Origin: JABHCC01 sp034658635
GTDB lineage: Bacteria > Bacteroidota > Bacteroidia > Bacteroidales > UBA12481
Length of the DNA: 64,000 nt
Direction of reading: 5' to 3'
Assembly: GCA_034658635.1 (NCBI GenBank)
Contig: JAYEFL010000186.1
Location: forward strand, 1-64,000
A program made the position numbers and the translations under genes. Position 1 is the stretch's first letter. Each line of letters starts with the position of its first letter. Below the pieces are notes generated by a model. That model searched no databases and was not told the DNA's origin. It saw nothing but the letters and a program-made list of their open reading frames with translations. This document shows positions 52,548 through 61,393 of the stretch, piece by piece.

Positions 52548-54578
52548 CTATTTTACCTCGGCTCCATTACTGGTTTTTATTTCCGGAGTAACAAAGATTA
52601 ATCCACTTGCATCTTCTGCCAGGAGTATCATTCCCTGAGATTCAATACCTTTGATTTTACGAGGAGCAAGGTTAGCCAACAGAGAAACCTGTTTGCCGAT
52701 TAGTTTTTCCGGTTCAAAATACTCTGCAATTCCTGAAACGACCGTTCTTTTATCCAAACCTGTATCAAGAAGAAGTTTAACCAGCTTTTTTGTTTTGGCT
52801 ACTTTCTCTGCTTCCAGAATGGTGGCAGTTCGAATATCCATTTTCATAAATTCCTCATATGTGATTTCTGGCTTGGCAGGCCTTACGATGGTTTTCTGAG
52901 TTTCGTTAGCTTTTTTTGTGGCCAGTAGTTTTTCAACCTGAAATTCTACCTGTTTGTCATCAATTTTATCAAATAAAAGTTCTGGTTTGTTTAGTGTATG
53001 TCCATCAGGAATTAAGCTGATATTTCCTATGGCCTCCCAAGGCATTTCTTCGATATTCAGAAATGATCTGAGTTTTTTCATGCTGAAGGGTAAGAATGAA
53101 TCCAGCAGAACCGAGATATTGGCAGTAATCTGAAGGCACACATTAAGAATTTCCCCAACACGTTTTTCATCTGTCTTAATCAGCTTCCATGGTTCTGTTT
53201 CTGTCAGATATTTATTACCCAGGCGGGCCAGTCCCATTGCTTCAACCAGAGCCTCGCGAATTCTAAAAGCCTCCAGACTTTTTTCTACCTGGGCTTTTAT
53301 ATTATCTATCTGTCCAAGAATAACTAAATCTTCTTCAGATATTTTGTTAGCTGGTGGGCAGATTCCCTGGAAATACTTTTGCAAGAGAACCAGGGTTCTG
53401 TTTACAAAATTGCCCAAGACAGCAACCAGTTCATTATTGTTTCTGGTTTGGAAATCTTTCCAGGTAAAATCATTATCTTTTGCTTCAGGGGCATTTGCAG
53501 TTAAGACGTAGCGTAATACATCCTGTTTATCAGGGAATTCTTCAAGGTATTCATGCAACCATACTGCCCAATTTCTGGATGTAGAAATTTTGTCGTTTTC
53601 CAGGTTCAGAAATTCATTAGCTGGTACGTTATCCGGAAGGATATAATCACCATGGGCTTTCAGCATGGAAGGAAAAATAATGCAATGGAAAACTATATTG
53701 TCTTTTCCAATGAAGTGAATCATCCTGCTGTCTTCAGATTTCCAATATTTTTCCCAATCCGGGGTTAGCTCTTTAGTGGCTGATATATAGCCAATTGGCG
53801 CATCAAACCAGACATACAAGACTTTCCCGTCTGCTCCTTTCACAGGAACAGGAACACCCCAGTCGAGATCACGGCTAACAGCTCTGGGTTGCAGGCCCTG
53901 ATCGAGCCAGGATTTACATTGACCATATACGTTGGGTTTCCATTCTGTATGATCTTCAAGAATCCACTTTTTAAGATCGTCCTCATATTTGTCAAGAGGC
54001 AGGTACCAGTGTTTGGTTTCTTTCAAAACAGGTGCTTGTCCTGATAGTGTGGATTTTGGATTTTTCAGGTCGGTAGCATTCAAAGAGGTTCCGCAAGACT
54101 CACATTGATCACCATATGCTCTTTCATTATTGCAATGCGGACAGGTGCCCGAGATATATCGGTCGGCCAGAAATTGTTGTGCTTCAACATCGAAGTACTG
54201 CTCGGTTGTTTTTTCGATGAATTCACCCTGATCGTATAGCTTTTTAAAAAACTCAGAGGCTGTTTCAAAATGAATGGGTGCGGATGTTCGATGATAGATA
54301 TCAAAAGAAATTCCGAACTTATCAAATGCTGCTTTATTCATTCCGTGGTAGCGGTCGACAATATCCTGCGGACTCACATTTTCCTGTTTGGCTTTCAGTG
54401 TAATTGGAACTCCATGTTCATCAGATCCACAAATATAGACTACATCTTTTCCATTTTGACGAAGATATCTCGTATATATATCTGCGGGGACATATACTCC
54501 GGCCAGGTGACCAATGTGAACAGGGCCGTTTGCATACGGCAGGGCGGCAGTAACTAGATAGCGTTTATAATCTTTCAT
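52548..54578 (-). CDS. metG: Methionyl-tRNA synthetase
   Basis: From the ATG beginning MKDYKRYLVTAALPY the protein has 676 residues. The frame runs 22 codons further upstream across yraN, which I reject. It is a class I synthetase with HIGH motif PYANGPVHIGH, a zinc knuckle CPHC...CESCG and a variant KMSKS loop KISTSRNW. A C-terminal EMAP-II/Trbp111 tRNA-binding domain covers about 570-676. It charges initiator and elongator tRNA-Met. A full promoter lies upstream, inside the start of yraN. Confidence 0.96.
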   Translation of the reverse strand: MKDYKRYLVTAALPYANGPVHIGHLAGVYVPADIYTRYLRQNGKDVVYICGSDEHGVPITLKAKQENVSPQDIVDRYHGMNKAAFDKFGISFDIYHRTSAPIHFETASEFFKKLYDQGEFIEKTTEQYFDVEAQQFLADRYISGTCPHCNNERAYGDQCESCGTSLNATDLKNPKSTLSGQAPVLKETKHWYLPLDKYEDDLKKWILEDHTEWKPNVYGQCKSWLDQGLQPRAVSRDLDWGVPVPVKGADGKVLYVWFDAPIGYISATKELTPDWEKYWKSEDSRMIHFIGKDNIVFHCIIFPSMLKAHGDYILPDNVPANEFLNLENDKISTSRNWAVWLHEYLEEFPDKQDVLRYVLTANAPEAKDNDFTWKDFQTRNNNELVAVLGNFVNRTLVLLQKYFQGICPPANKISEEDLVILGQIDNIKAQVEKSLEAFRIREALVEAMGLARLGNKYLTETEPWKLIKTDEKRVGEILNVCLQITANISVLLDSFLPFSMKKLRSFLNIEEMPWEAIGNISLIPDGHTLNKPELLFDKIDDKQVEFQVEKLLATKKANETQKTIVRPAKPEITYEEFMKMDIRTATILEAEKVAKTKKLVKLLLDTGLDKRTVVSGIAEYFEPEKLIGKQVSLLANLAPRKIKGIESQGMILLAEDASGLIFVTPEIKTSNGAEVK

Positions 54579-54612
54579 CCTGTCTCCAAGTTTATTAATT
54601 GATAGCAAATCA

Positions 54613-54645
54613 CAAAAGTACTTCTTATAATGAATACAGCACAAA
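54613..54645 (-). promoter_or_regulatory. Promoter for metG
   Basis: On the minus strand TTTG (54642-54645) is followed after 21 bp by TACTTTTG (54613-54620), an exact -7 box 34 bp before the metG ATG. The -33 element lies within the first codons of divergent yraN. Confidence 0.6.
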
Positions 54646-55010
54646 AATCAGAACATTTATGTTTAGGAGCAAAGGGAGAAGAAATTGCAGCAATATTCCT
54701 CAAGAAAAAGGGTTACCTGATTGTGGAGAAAAACTGGAGGTTACAGCATAAAGAGCTGGATATTATTGCGGTAGATGGCAATGAGCTGGTTGCAGTGGAG
54801 GTTAAAACTCGCACAGAGCCTATTCTGGATAATCCCACAACGAGTATCAATCGGAAAAAGCAGCGGAACCTGATAAGCGCTGCACATGCTTACGTGAGGA
54901 TTAATCGTATTTCTCTGGATGTCAGATTTGATATTATTTGGATTCGGATGGATATATCAGGACGAGCTGATATTGAGCATATACAGGATGCTTTTATCCC
55001 TGGTCTTTGA
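54630..55010 (+). CDS. YraN/UPF0102 family nuclease-fold protein
   Basis: The protein has 126 residues and a restriction-endonuclease-like core: GAKGEEIAAIFLKKKGY, KELDIIAVDGNELVAVEVKTR. The Asp and the ExK pair typical of the fold are present. Function is unproven, with roles in DNA processing proposed. The last 17 nt overlap the convergent hybrid kinase gene. Confidence 0.85.
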   Translation: MNTAQKSEHLCLGAKGEEIAAIFLKKKGYLIVEKNWRLQHKELDIIAVDGNELVAVEVKTRTEPILDNPTTSINRKKQRNLISAAHAYVRINRISLDVRFDIIWIRMDISGRADIEHIQDAFIPGL

Positions 55011-57726
55011 AAAGCTGAATTAGTATCTGCTCCAATTCTTCGGCTTTAAATGGCTTACTTAAATAATCGTTCATGCCAGCTTCAATGCAAGTCTCCTTGT
55101 CGCCTTTCATAGCATTGGCTGTCATGGCAATAATATGGATAGGCTTAATTTGGTTATTTTCTGATTCATGAAGCCTGATTTGTCGCGTTGCTTCAAGTCC
55201 GTCCATAACGGGCATCATGATATCCATAAAGATGAGGTCATACTCTGTCGATTTGAATTTTTCAAGAGCCAGCTGTCCATTTTCTGCCAATTCCACCTGA
55301 TAGCCCATTTTTTCAAGATGTAAAACGGCAATTCTTTGATTAATCTTATTGTCTTCAACCAGAAGGATCAGGGGCTTATGTATGGATACAAGCTCTGTTT
55401 CTTCCGGCTGTTCTGTATCTATTGTCTCGTCTCTATCACTCAGGTCAATTGTAATCTCATCAAATCCTGCTGGCTCATCATTTTCTTCAGCCAGAGGTTC
55501 GTCAGGAGGTGGAATAAGGTCAACTTTCAGTGCTTTTTCCATACTGGTTTTTAGCTCCTGTATTTTGACAGGCTTATTCAGGTAGCCTGCAAATCCGCTT
55601 TCTTTCAATTCGTTAGGAGGTATTATATCAGCAATAGAAGATAACATCAACATTCTTACCGGGTTGGCTGTGAAGATTTTGTTGACTTGTTTAGCAAAGC
55701 TAAGCCCATCCATTTCAGGCATTTGACAATCAACCAAAACGATATCGAAGGGATTACCTGAGTTTATGGCTTCTGTGATTTGATCAATTCCGTGTCTGGG
55801 GTCAGTAACTTCCTCAACCTCACAAAACCAGAATTCAAGGTATTTTCTGAAAATCTGAAGATTAGTAGTGTTGTCGTCTACAACCAATACCTTAAGTCCG
55901 TTGATTTCTGAGTCCTCATTTATTGGTTCCTGAAAGACATGTGTGTCTTCATTGAAATAGGCAGAAAACCAAAAAGTAGATCCTTTTCCCGGTTTGCTTT
56001 CAACATCTATGGTTCCGTGCATCATACTAACCAGCTTTCGGGAAATTATGAGTCCCAAGCCAGTTCCTCCAAATTTCCGAGTTATTGAAGTATCGACCTG
56101 GCTAAATGATTGAAAGAGTTTTTCTTTTTGTTCAGAGGCGATTCCAATCCCTGTATCGCTAACCTTAAAGATCATTTTGTATCGATGTTCTTGTTTTTCA
56201 GATAGCTCAGCTGAAATAAAAATTTCACCTTTCTCTGTGAATTTCACAGCGTTATTGGCCAGGTTCAGCAGAATCTGCTTGAGACGAAGAGGATCGCCAA
56301 AAACGTTTTGAGGGGTGTCTGTATCAATGAAGGTTACCAGATTGAGGTTTTTCTGAGCTGCTTTAATGGCAACAATATCTGCTACTTCTTCAACTACCTT
56401 GGTGATAGAGAAAGGAATTGATTCAAGTTCCAGTTTATCAGCTTCAATTTTTGAGAAGTCAAGGATATCATTAATAATAGACAGAAGGGTATTGGCTGAA
56501 TTTTCAATAATCTGAAGATATTCATGTTGATCATCTGAAACATCTGTTTTCAGCAGAATTTCTGTCATACCGATAATCCCGTTCATGGGAGTTCGGATTT
56601 CATGTGACATATTGGCCAGGAAATTGGATTTAGCAAGGCTGGCTGCTTCAGCTTGTTCCTTGGCTTTCAGAATATCAATAGTTCGCTCTTTAATCCTCAG
56701 TTCCAGGTCTTTGCGTAATTCAGAAAACTCATCTGCCACTTCGTTAAAGTTTTCCGACGAGGTGCGAATTTCTGTATAATCAAAGGAAGGGAATAAGCCG
56801 CCTTCTTCTCCTTTGACCATTCCATGAGTAGATGCGTATATTTCACCCAGATAAATATCAAGGGCATTGAAATGCAAAAAGACGAATATTCCTATCAGGA
56901 TAGTTGTAAGCACAACGAACAAAAAAACCACTCCTTCTTTGTGAATATTGTTGCTAACGTATAGTCCAACAATAATCAGACTAACGAAAACCATTAATAC
57001 CAGGAAGCTGAATGCAGATTTAAAGGAATAGCTTTTGGTTTGCTGGAGAGGGATATCTCTTTTGTGGGCTTCTTCTTTTAGTACTGGTCGGAGAAGGCTT
57101 ACAGCAAAGTCGGTAATTAAATACGCAAAATAGGAGTAGATAACAATTGCCAGGATTCCAGCCCCGAAAATAATCAAAGCATCAGTAATCGAGTGTTCGT
57201 GAAAATAAACTGCAGTAGAGGAAACAAGAGCTACAAGGATGGCATACGACAAGGAAACGAAAAAATTATTGATTGGCAGGCGAATAAAAGCTTTGGAGAA
57301 GAGTTTAAATTCCTTGTCGTTTATTGCCTTAATGGGAGCCCAGTCTAATCCTTTAGTCAAAAATTGATTGACAATTATGGGAGTTTTAGAAAAGCCTTTG
57401 ATTCCATTATTGCTAAACAAGCCGTAGTGAATGTAATGTATAATCGTGGTTGTTGTTGTTGCAACAATAATGGCCATTAAGCCATTTTTTATGGCTGATC
57501 CTGTAAAGTCATGAACTCCAAGAACAAGAAAGCCAGAGTAAAGTGATGCAAACCATGCACCGGTTACTGAAAACAGGGACACGGCAAAACCGAACGAAAT
57601 CTTTTCTGCCAGTGGAGAAAAGACAGAGCGGAGTATGAAACGAAGAAAGCCATATTTACGATACGGTTGTAGAGGCATACCATAGTAATTCCAAGCAAAT
57701 CTACTAAATTTGCTTATTCGTTTCAC
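54994..57726 (-). CDS. Hybrid sensor histidine kinase with two receiver domains
   Basis: The protein has 910 residues with a GTG start; the first internal ATG is at codon 17. About six membrane helices in residues 40-295 form the sensor, with no large extracytoplasmic domain. A coiled linker leads to HisKA with the phosphoacceptor in NMSHEIRTPMNG (about 375), HATPase (NLANNAVKF, DTGIGI, GTGLGLII) and a receiver with Asp in VLVDCQMPEMDGL. A second receiver has Asp in IFMDIMMPVMDGL. No Hpt domain is present, so the output partner is elsewhere. No cognate regulator gene is adjacent. Confidence 0.9.
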   Translation of the reverse strand: MKRISKFSRFAWNYYGMPLQPYRKYGFLRFILRSVFSPLAEKISFGFAVSLFSVTGAWFASLYSGFLVLGVHDFTGSAIKNGLMAIIVATTTTTIIHYIHYGLFSNNGIKGFSKTPIIVNQFLTKGLDWAPIKAINDKEFKLFSKAFIRLPINNFFVSLSYAILVALVSSTAVYFHEHSITDALIIFGAGILAIVIYSYFAYLITDFAVSLLRPVLKEEAHKRDIPLQQTKSYSFKSAFSFLVLMVFVSLIIVGLYVSNNIHKEGVVFLFVVLTTILIGIFVFLHFNALDIYLGEIYASTHGMVKGEEGGLFPSFDYTEIRTSSENFNEVADEFSELRKDLELRIKERTIDILKAKEQAEAASLAKSNFLANMSHEIRTPMNGIIGMTEILLKTDVSDDQHEYLQIIENSANTLLSIINDILDFSKIEADKLELESIPFSITKVVEEVADIVAIKAAQKNLNLVTFIDTDTPQNVFGDPLRLKQILLNLANNAVKFTEKGEIFISAELSEKQEHRYKMIFKVSDTGIGIASEQKEKLFQSFSQVDTSITRKFGGTGLGLIISRKLVSMMHGTIDVESKPGKGSTFWFSAYFNEDTHVFQEPINEDSEINGLKVLVVDDNTTNLQIFRKYLEFWFCEVEEVTDPRHGIDQITEAINSGNPFDIVLVDCQMPEMDGLSFAKQVNKIFTANPVRMLMLSSIADIIPPNELKESGFAGYLNKPVKIQELKTSMEKALKVDLIPPPDEPLAEENDEPAGFDEITIDLSDRDETIDTEQPEETELVSIHKPLILLVEDNKINQRIAVLHLEKMGYQVELAENGQLALEKFKSTEYDLIFMDIMMPVMDGLEATRQIRLHESENNQIKPIHIIAMTANAMKGDKETCIEAGMNDYLSKPFKAEELEQILIQLFKDQG

Positions 57727-57843
57727 TGTAGCTAATTATAATTGTATAAAAGAAATGCACATTGAGATTTTGCGTGAATATTGTCTTTCCAGGAAGATTC
57801 AAAATGAACTTAGGTCAAATCACAGGATTAAGTAGGATTTTCG

Positions 57844-58815
57844 ATGTACGATATATTTAATATTAACGATCCCAGGGAATTTGAAAATACCTGTCTGGAT
57901 ACTTTCAGGTATCAATATGAGCATACAGTAATCTACCGTGAGTTTGTGGATTTAATAGGTGTAGATTCCAAAGAAGTACAGCATATTAACCAAATTCCAT
58001 TTCTTCCTATTTCATTTTTTAAGACCCAGCGGATCATTTCCGACGAGAAAGATGCTGAAATTATCTTCAGTTCAAGTGGGACATCAGGCATGCCTGCCAG
58101 TCAGCATCTGGTAAGCGACTCTGATCTATACCGAAAAAGCTTCACGAGAGGGTTTGAATATTTCTACAGATCTTCTGCCAACTACTGTTTTCTGGCCTTG
58201 CTTCCATCCTATCTTGAAAGACAAGGTTCTTCCCTGATCTTTATGATGGATTATTTCATCGAACAGAGCAGGTTTCCGCAAAGTGGGTTCTATCTGAATG
58301 AACTGGATGAATTGGCTTCAGTTCTAAAGGCAAACACAAAAAATAAAATACCTACCATCCTCCTTGGAGTAAGTTATGCACTTCTTGATCTGGCTGAATT
58401 TTATCCGATGGATCTGAGCCAGATAATAGTTATGGAAACAGGAGGAATGAAAGGTAATCGTCCTGAAATATCCAAAGAGAAGTTACACGCAATTTTCTGT
58501 AATGCATTTAACCTACAGGTAGTTCATTCTGAATATGGAATGACAGAATTGCTATCACAAGCATATTCTCAAGGTAATGGAAGGTTTTTTGCACCACCCT
58601 GGATGAACGTTTGGATAAGAGATCCCTTTGATCCACTGGCATATTTTGATTCAGGAAAAGCCGGAGGAATGAACATCATTGATCTGGCCAATCTATATTC
58701 ATGCTCCTTTATCCAAACGGATGATCTGGGGAAACTAAATGAAGACGGTTCATTTCAGGTTCTTGGTCGTCTGGAGGCCACTGACGTAAGAGGCTGTAAT
58801 CTCCTGGTTCAATAA
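57844..58815 (+). CDS. LuxE-like acyl-protein synthetase/acyltransferase
   Basis: The protein has 323 residues. The AMP-forming-type motif FSSSGTSGMPASQH is at about 78-91, and LYRKSFTRGF and SEYGMTELLSQAYS follow. The C-terminus has TDDLGKLNEDGSFQVLGR and RGCNLLVQ with Cys318 near the end. LuxE activates a fatty acid and carries it on a Cys near its C-terminus. No luxC or luxD gene is nearby, so it is not a bioluminescence set. Stand-alone LuxE-family genes occur in Bacteroidota and may feed lipid or O-antigen acylation. It stands alone between the hybrid kinase and convergent pgk. Confidence 0.75.
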   Translation: MYDIFNINDPREFENTCLDTFRYQYEHTVIYREFVDLIGVDSKEVQHINQIPFLPISFFKTQRIISDEKDAEIIFSSSGTSGMPASQHLVSDSDLYRKSFTRGFEYFYRSSANYCFLALLPSYLERQGSSLIFMMDYFIEQSRFPQSGFYLNELDELASVLKANTKNKIPTILLGVSYALLDLAEFYPMDLSQIIVMETGGMKGNRPEISKEKLHAIFCNAFNLQVVHSEYGMTELLSQAYSQGNGRFFAPPWMNVWIRDPFDPLAYFDSGKAGGMNIIDLANLYSCSFIQTDDLGKLNEDGSFQVLGRLEATDVRGCNLLVQ

Positions 58816-58817
58816 AG

Positions 58818-58861
58818 CAGAGTCGACATTTCTCAGAGCCGACACATGGGTCTGCCCCTAC
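58818..58861 (-). repeat. REP-like palindrome, GGGCAGACC subtype, overlapping the pgk stop
   Basis: The main copy (58837-58861, minus strand) reads GTAG, GGGCAGACC, CATG, TGTCGGCT. The TAG of its foot is the pgk stop codon. A decayed partial copy (CAGAGTCGACATTTCTC) precedes it. The pair fills the space between luxE-like and pgk. Confidence 0.7.
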
Positions 58862-60051
58862 TGGCCTCTGATTGCTTTGATGCCTGGTAATTCTTTTCCT
58901 TCTATATATTCAAGCAGTGCTCCGCCTCCTGTTGAAACGTAGGATACCTGATTGGCCATATTGAATTTATTGATAGCGGCTACAGAATCTCCACCACCAA
59001 CCAATGAGAATGCGCCATTAGCAGTTGCTTTTGCTATAGCTTTTGCCACTTCAACAGTTCCTTGCTGGAAGTTATCCATTTCGAAAACACCCATAGGACC
59101 GTTCCATAGAATGGTTTTTGAGTTAAGGATAGTTTCTGTGAATTCCTGAATAGAATTTTTGGCAATATCCATTCCCATCCATCCTTCTGGAATTGCGTCA
59201 ATTTCACTTTCTGCACGATTAGCTTCATTACTAAAAGTATCGCCATTAAGGCTATCTGTTGGGAGTAACAGTTTTACTCCGGCTTCTTCGGCCTTTTCAA
59301 TAACGGATTTAGCGGTTTCAAGATAATCTTCTTCAACCAGAGAATTACCAATTTGGCCTCCCATAGCCTTTATAAAGGTGAAAGTCATGCCACCTCCAAT
59401 GATTAGGTTATCAACTTTGCCCAGAAGATTTTCAATAATGGTGATTTTGGATGAAACTTTGGCTCCGCCGAGTACGGCTGTAAAAGGTTTCTTCGAGGCA
59501 CTAATTACGCTATCGATACTTTTGAGCTCATTTTCAATTACAAATCCAAAGAGCTTTTCCTCGTTAAAATATTTGGCTATTATGGTTGTTGATGCATGTG
59601 CTCTGTGTGCTGTGCCAAAAGCATCATTGACATAAACGTCGGCCAGATCGGCCAGTTTTTTTGCAAATGCTTCATCACCTTTGGTTTCTTCTTTGTAGAA
59701 GCGCAAGTTTTCCAACAATAATACTTCGCCTGGCTTCAGTTCTCTGGCAATCAAAGCAGCCTCTTCACCAATACAATCAGGAGCAAATTTCACTTTCAGG
59801 TTCAATTTAGCTTCCAGATCGGGAATCAGGTGAACAAGGCTAAACTTTTCTTCTGGTCCGTTTTTCGGACGGCCAAGATGTGACATGAGGATAACTGATC
59901 CTCCATCTGAAAGTATTTTTTTAATACTAGGAATGGTTGCTCGTATTCTTGTATCATCAGTAATTTCATATTGAGCGTTAAGGGGCACATTGAAATCTAC
60001 CCGTATTATTGCTCTTTTTCCATTGAAATTATAGTTGGTCATCGTTTTCAT
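58858..60051 (-). CDS. pgk: Phosphoglycerate kinase
   Basis: From the ATG beginning MKTMTNYNFNG the protein has 397 residues; the frame opens 2 codons earlier at a TTG. The family segments are RVDFNVPLN, SHLGRPKNGPEEKFSL, LLENLRFYKEE, LGGAKVSSKI and the C-terminal GGGDSVAAINKF with STGGGALLEYIEGKELPG. It makes ATP from 1,3-bisphosphoglycerate in glycolysis. Its stop codon is supplied by the REP-like foot. Confidence 0.96.
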   Translation of the reverse strand: MKTMTNYNFNGKRAIIRVDFNVPLNAQYEITDDTRIRATIPSIKKILSDGGSVILMSHLGRPKNGPEEKFSLVHLIPDLEAKLNLKVKFAPDCIGEEAALIARELKPGEVLLLENLRFYKEETKGDEAFAKKLADLADVYVNDAFGTAHRAHASTTIIAKYFNEEKLFGFVIENELKSIDSVISASKKPFTAVLGGAKVSSKITIIENLLGKVDNLIIGGGMTFTFIKAMGGQIGNSLVEEDYLETAKSVIEKAEEAGVKLLLPTDSLNGDTFSNEANRAESEIDAIPEGWMGMDIAKNSIQEFTETILNSKTILWNGPMGVFEMDNFQQGTVEVAKAIAKATANGAFSLVGGGDSVAAINKFNMANQVSYVSTGGGALLEYIEGKELPGIKAIRGQ

Positions 60052-60081
60052 AATCAAAAAATATTGGGATTAGTAATTCGA

Positions 60082-60089
60082 CAAAGATA
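60082..60089 (-). promoter_or_regulatory. -7 promoter element TATCTTTG for pgk
   Basis: On the minus strand this is an exact TAnnTTTG match, 30 bp before the chosen pgk ATG. Confidence 0.45.
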
Positions 60090-60128
60090 AATAATGAGTC
60101 AGGATTTTTATATGAACTTTGGTATGAA

Positions 60129-60136
60129 TATTTTTG
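60129..60136 (+). promoter_or_regulatory. -7 promoter element TATTTTTG for holB
   Basis: Exact TAnnTTTG match, 12 bp before the chosen holB ATG. The over-long reading frame begins inside it. Confidence 0.35.
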
Positions 60137-60148
60137 GGGTTTCAACAG

Positions 60149-61285
60149 ATGTTGTTTAAACAGATAATTGGACATACCGCTATAAAGAACCGATTGCTTC
60201 GGTCATCACTTAACTCACGGGTGAGTCATGCCTTGTTATTACATGGTCCTGAGGGGAATGGAAAATTTGCTCTGGCCATGGCATTTGCACAATTTTTGAA
60301 TTGTACCGGCATAAAATCTGAGGATTCTTGTGGAGTTTGCCCATCCTGCCAAAAGGCAGCTAAATTAATCCATCCTGATATTCACTATATTTTTCCGGTT
60401 GCGACTTCGAAAAAGGTTACTTCAGACCCTGTCAGTGATCGTTATATTGCCGAATGGAGGGAATATATTGCTGATTTGCCCTATCCCAGCTTGCAGGGCT
60501 GGATGAATTATCTGGATATTGAGAATAAGCAGGGAGGTATTTTCAAGAAGGAGGCAGAGGAATTGTTGCGCAAGCTTAGTTTGAAAGCTTTTGAGTCGGA
60601 ATATAAGGTTGTGATTATCTGGCTCCCCGAGAAAATGAATCCCACTACTGCCAATAAGTTGCTCAAGGTTATTGAGGAGCCGCCTGAAAAGACAGTTTTT
60701 TTGCTGCTTGCTGAACAGACGGAAAAAATTCTTCCAACCATCCTTTCAAGAACGCAATTAATCATTGTACCCAAGCTGAGTGATGAGGATCTTGTTGAAG
60801 GACTCGAGGAGCGTTATCCTGAATTGGCAGAGAAGCTACCTGAAATTGTTCCTCTGGCAGAAGGCAATTATTTGCGAGCTGTTAATCTGCTAAATACCAA
60901 TGAGCAGATTCAGTTTTATCAGGAGCATTTTATCAAGTGGATGAGAATGTGTTTCCGCTACAGAGTTAATGATATTATTAATTGGATTCCTGCTATTGCC
61001 AGTATGGGTCGCGAGAGACAGAAAGCTTTTCTTCAATATGGCTTGCATCTGATAAGGGAAAATTATTTACTTAATCAGAATCTTGAGTCGGTGACGCGAA
61101 TGACCCCCACAGAAAGGGAATTTTCGAGTCGGTTTTTTGCTTTTATTCATCCGGGCAATATTGAAGCTCTGTTTTCCAGTATTTCCAAAGCAATTCAGCA
61201 TATTGAGATGAATGCTAATCCCAGGATTTTATTTCTTGATTTGAGTATGGAGATGTATAAGGCGCTAAAAATCAAGGCATCTTAA
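60149..61285 (+). CDS. holB: DNA polymerase III delta' subunit
   Basis: From the ATG beginning MLFKQIIGH the protein has 378 residues; a TTG 5 codons upstream also opens the frame. It has the clamp-loader AAA+ fold with P-loop GPEGNGKFALA (Phe where Thr/Ser is usual), zinc ligands in LNCTG and CGVCPSCQ, and an SRT variant (TILSRTQL) of the SRC motif. These changes fit the non-hydrolysing delta' subunit. It loads the sliding clamp at replication forks. Confidence 0.88.
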   Translation: MLFKQIIGHTAIKNRLLRSSLNSRVSHALLLHGPEGNGKFALAMAFAQFLNCTGIKSEDSCGVCPSCQKAAKLIHPDIHYIFPVATSKKVTSDPVSDRYIAEWREYIADLPYPSLQGWMNYLDIENKQGGIFKKEAEELLRKLSLKAFESEYKVVIIWLPEKMNPTTANKLLKVIEEPPEKTVFLLLAEQTEKILPTILSRTQLIIVPKLSDEDLVEGLEERYPELAEKLPEIVPLAEGNYLRAVNLLNTNEQIQFYQEHFIKWMRMCFRYRVNDIINWIPAIASMGRERQKAFLQYGLHLIRENYLLNQNLESVTRMTPTEREFSSRFFAFIHPGNIEALFSSISKAIQHIEMNANPRILFLDLSMEMYKALKIKAS

Positions 61286-61393
61286 GCCATCCTTCATTTG
61301 TTACGCTTTTAATCTGGAATCCTTATCTTTACTGGCTGATAAAATTAATCCTTCCCTGGCTGAAGAGCATTAGGGAATCAATATATAACACCC

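Noticed and set aside
54579..54644. 22-codon extension of MetG
   Set aside because: It overlaps yraN and the metG promoter. The ATG just before the HIGH domain fits the family.
57844..58815. Phenylacetate-CoA ligase or other acyl-CoA synthetase
   Set aside because: The protein is too short, lacks the C-terminal ANL domain, and ends in a Cys-containing tail as in LuxE.
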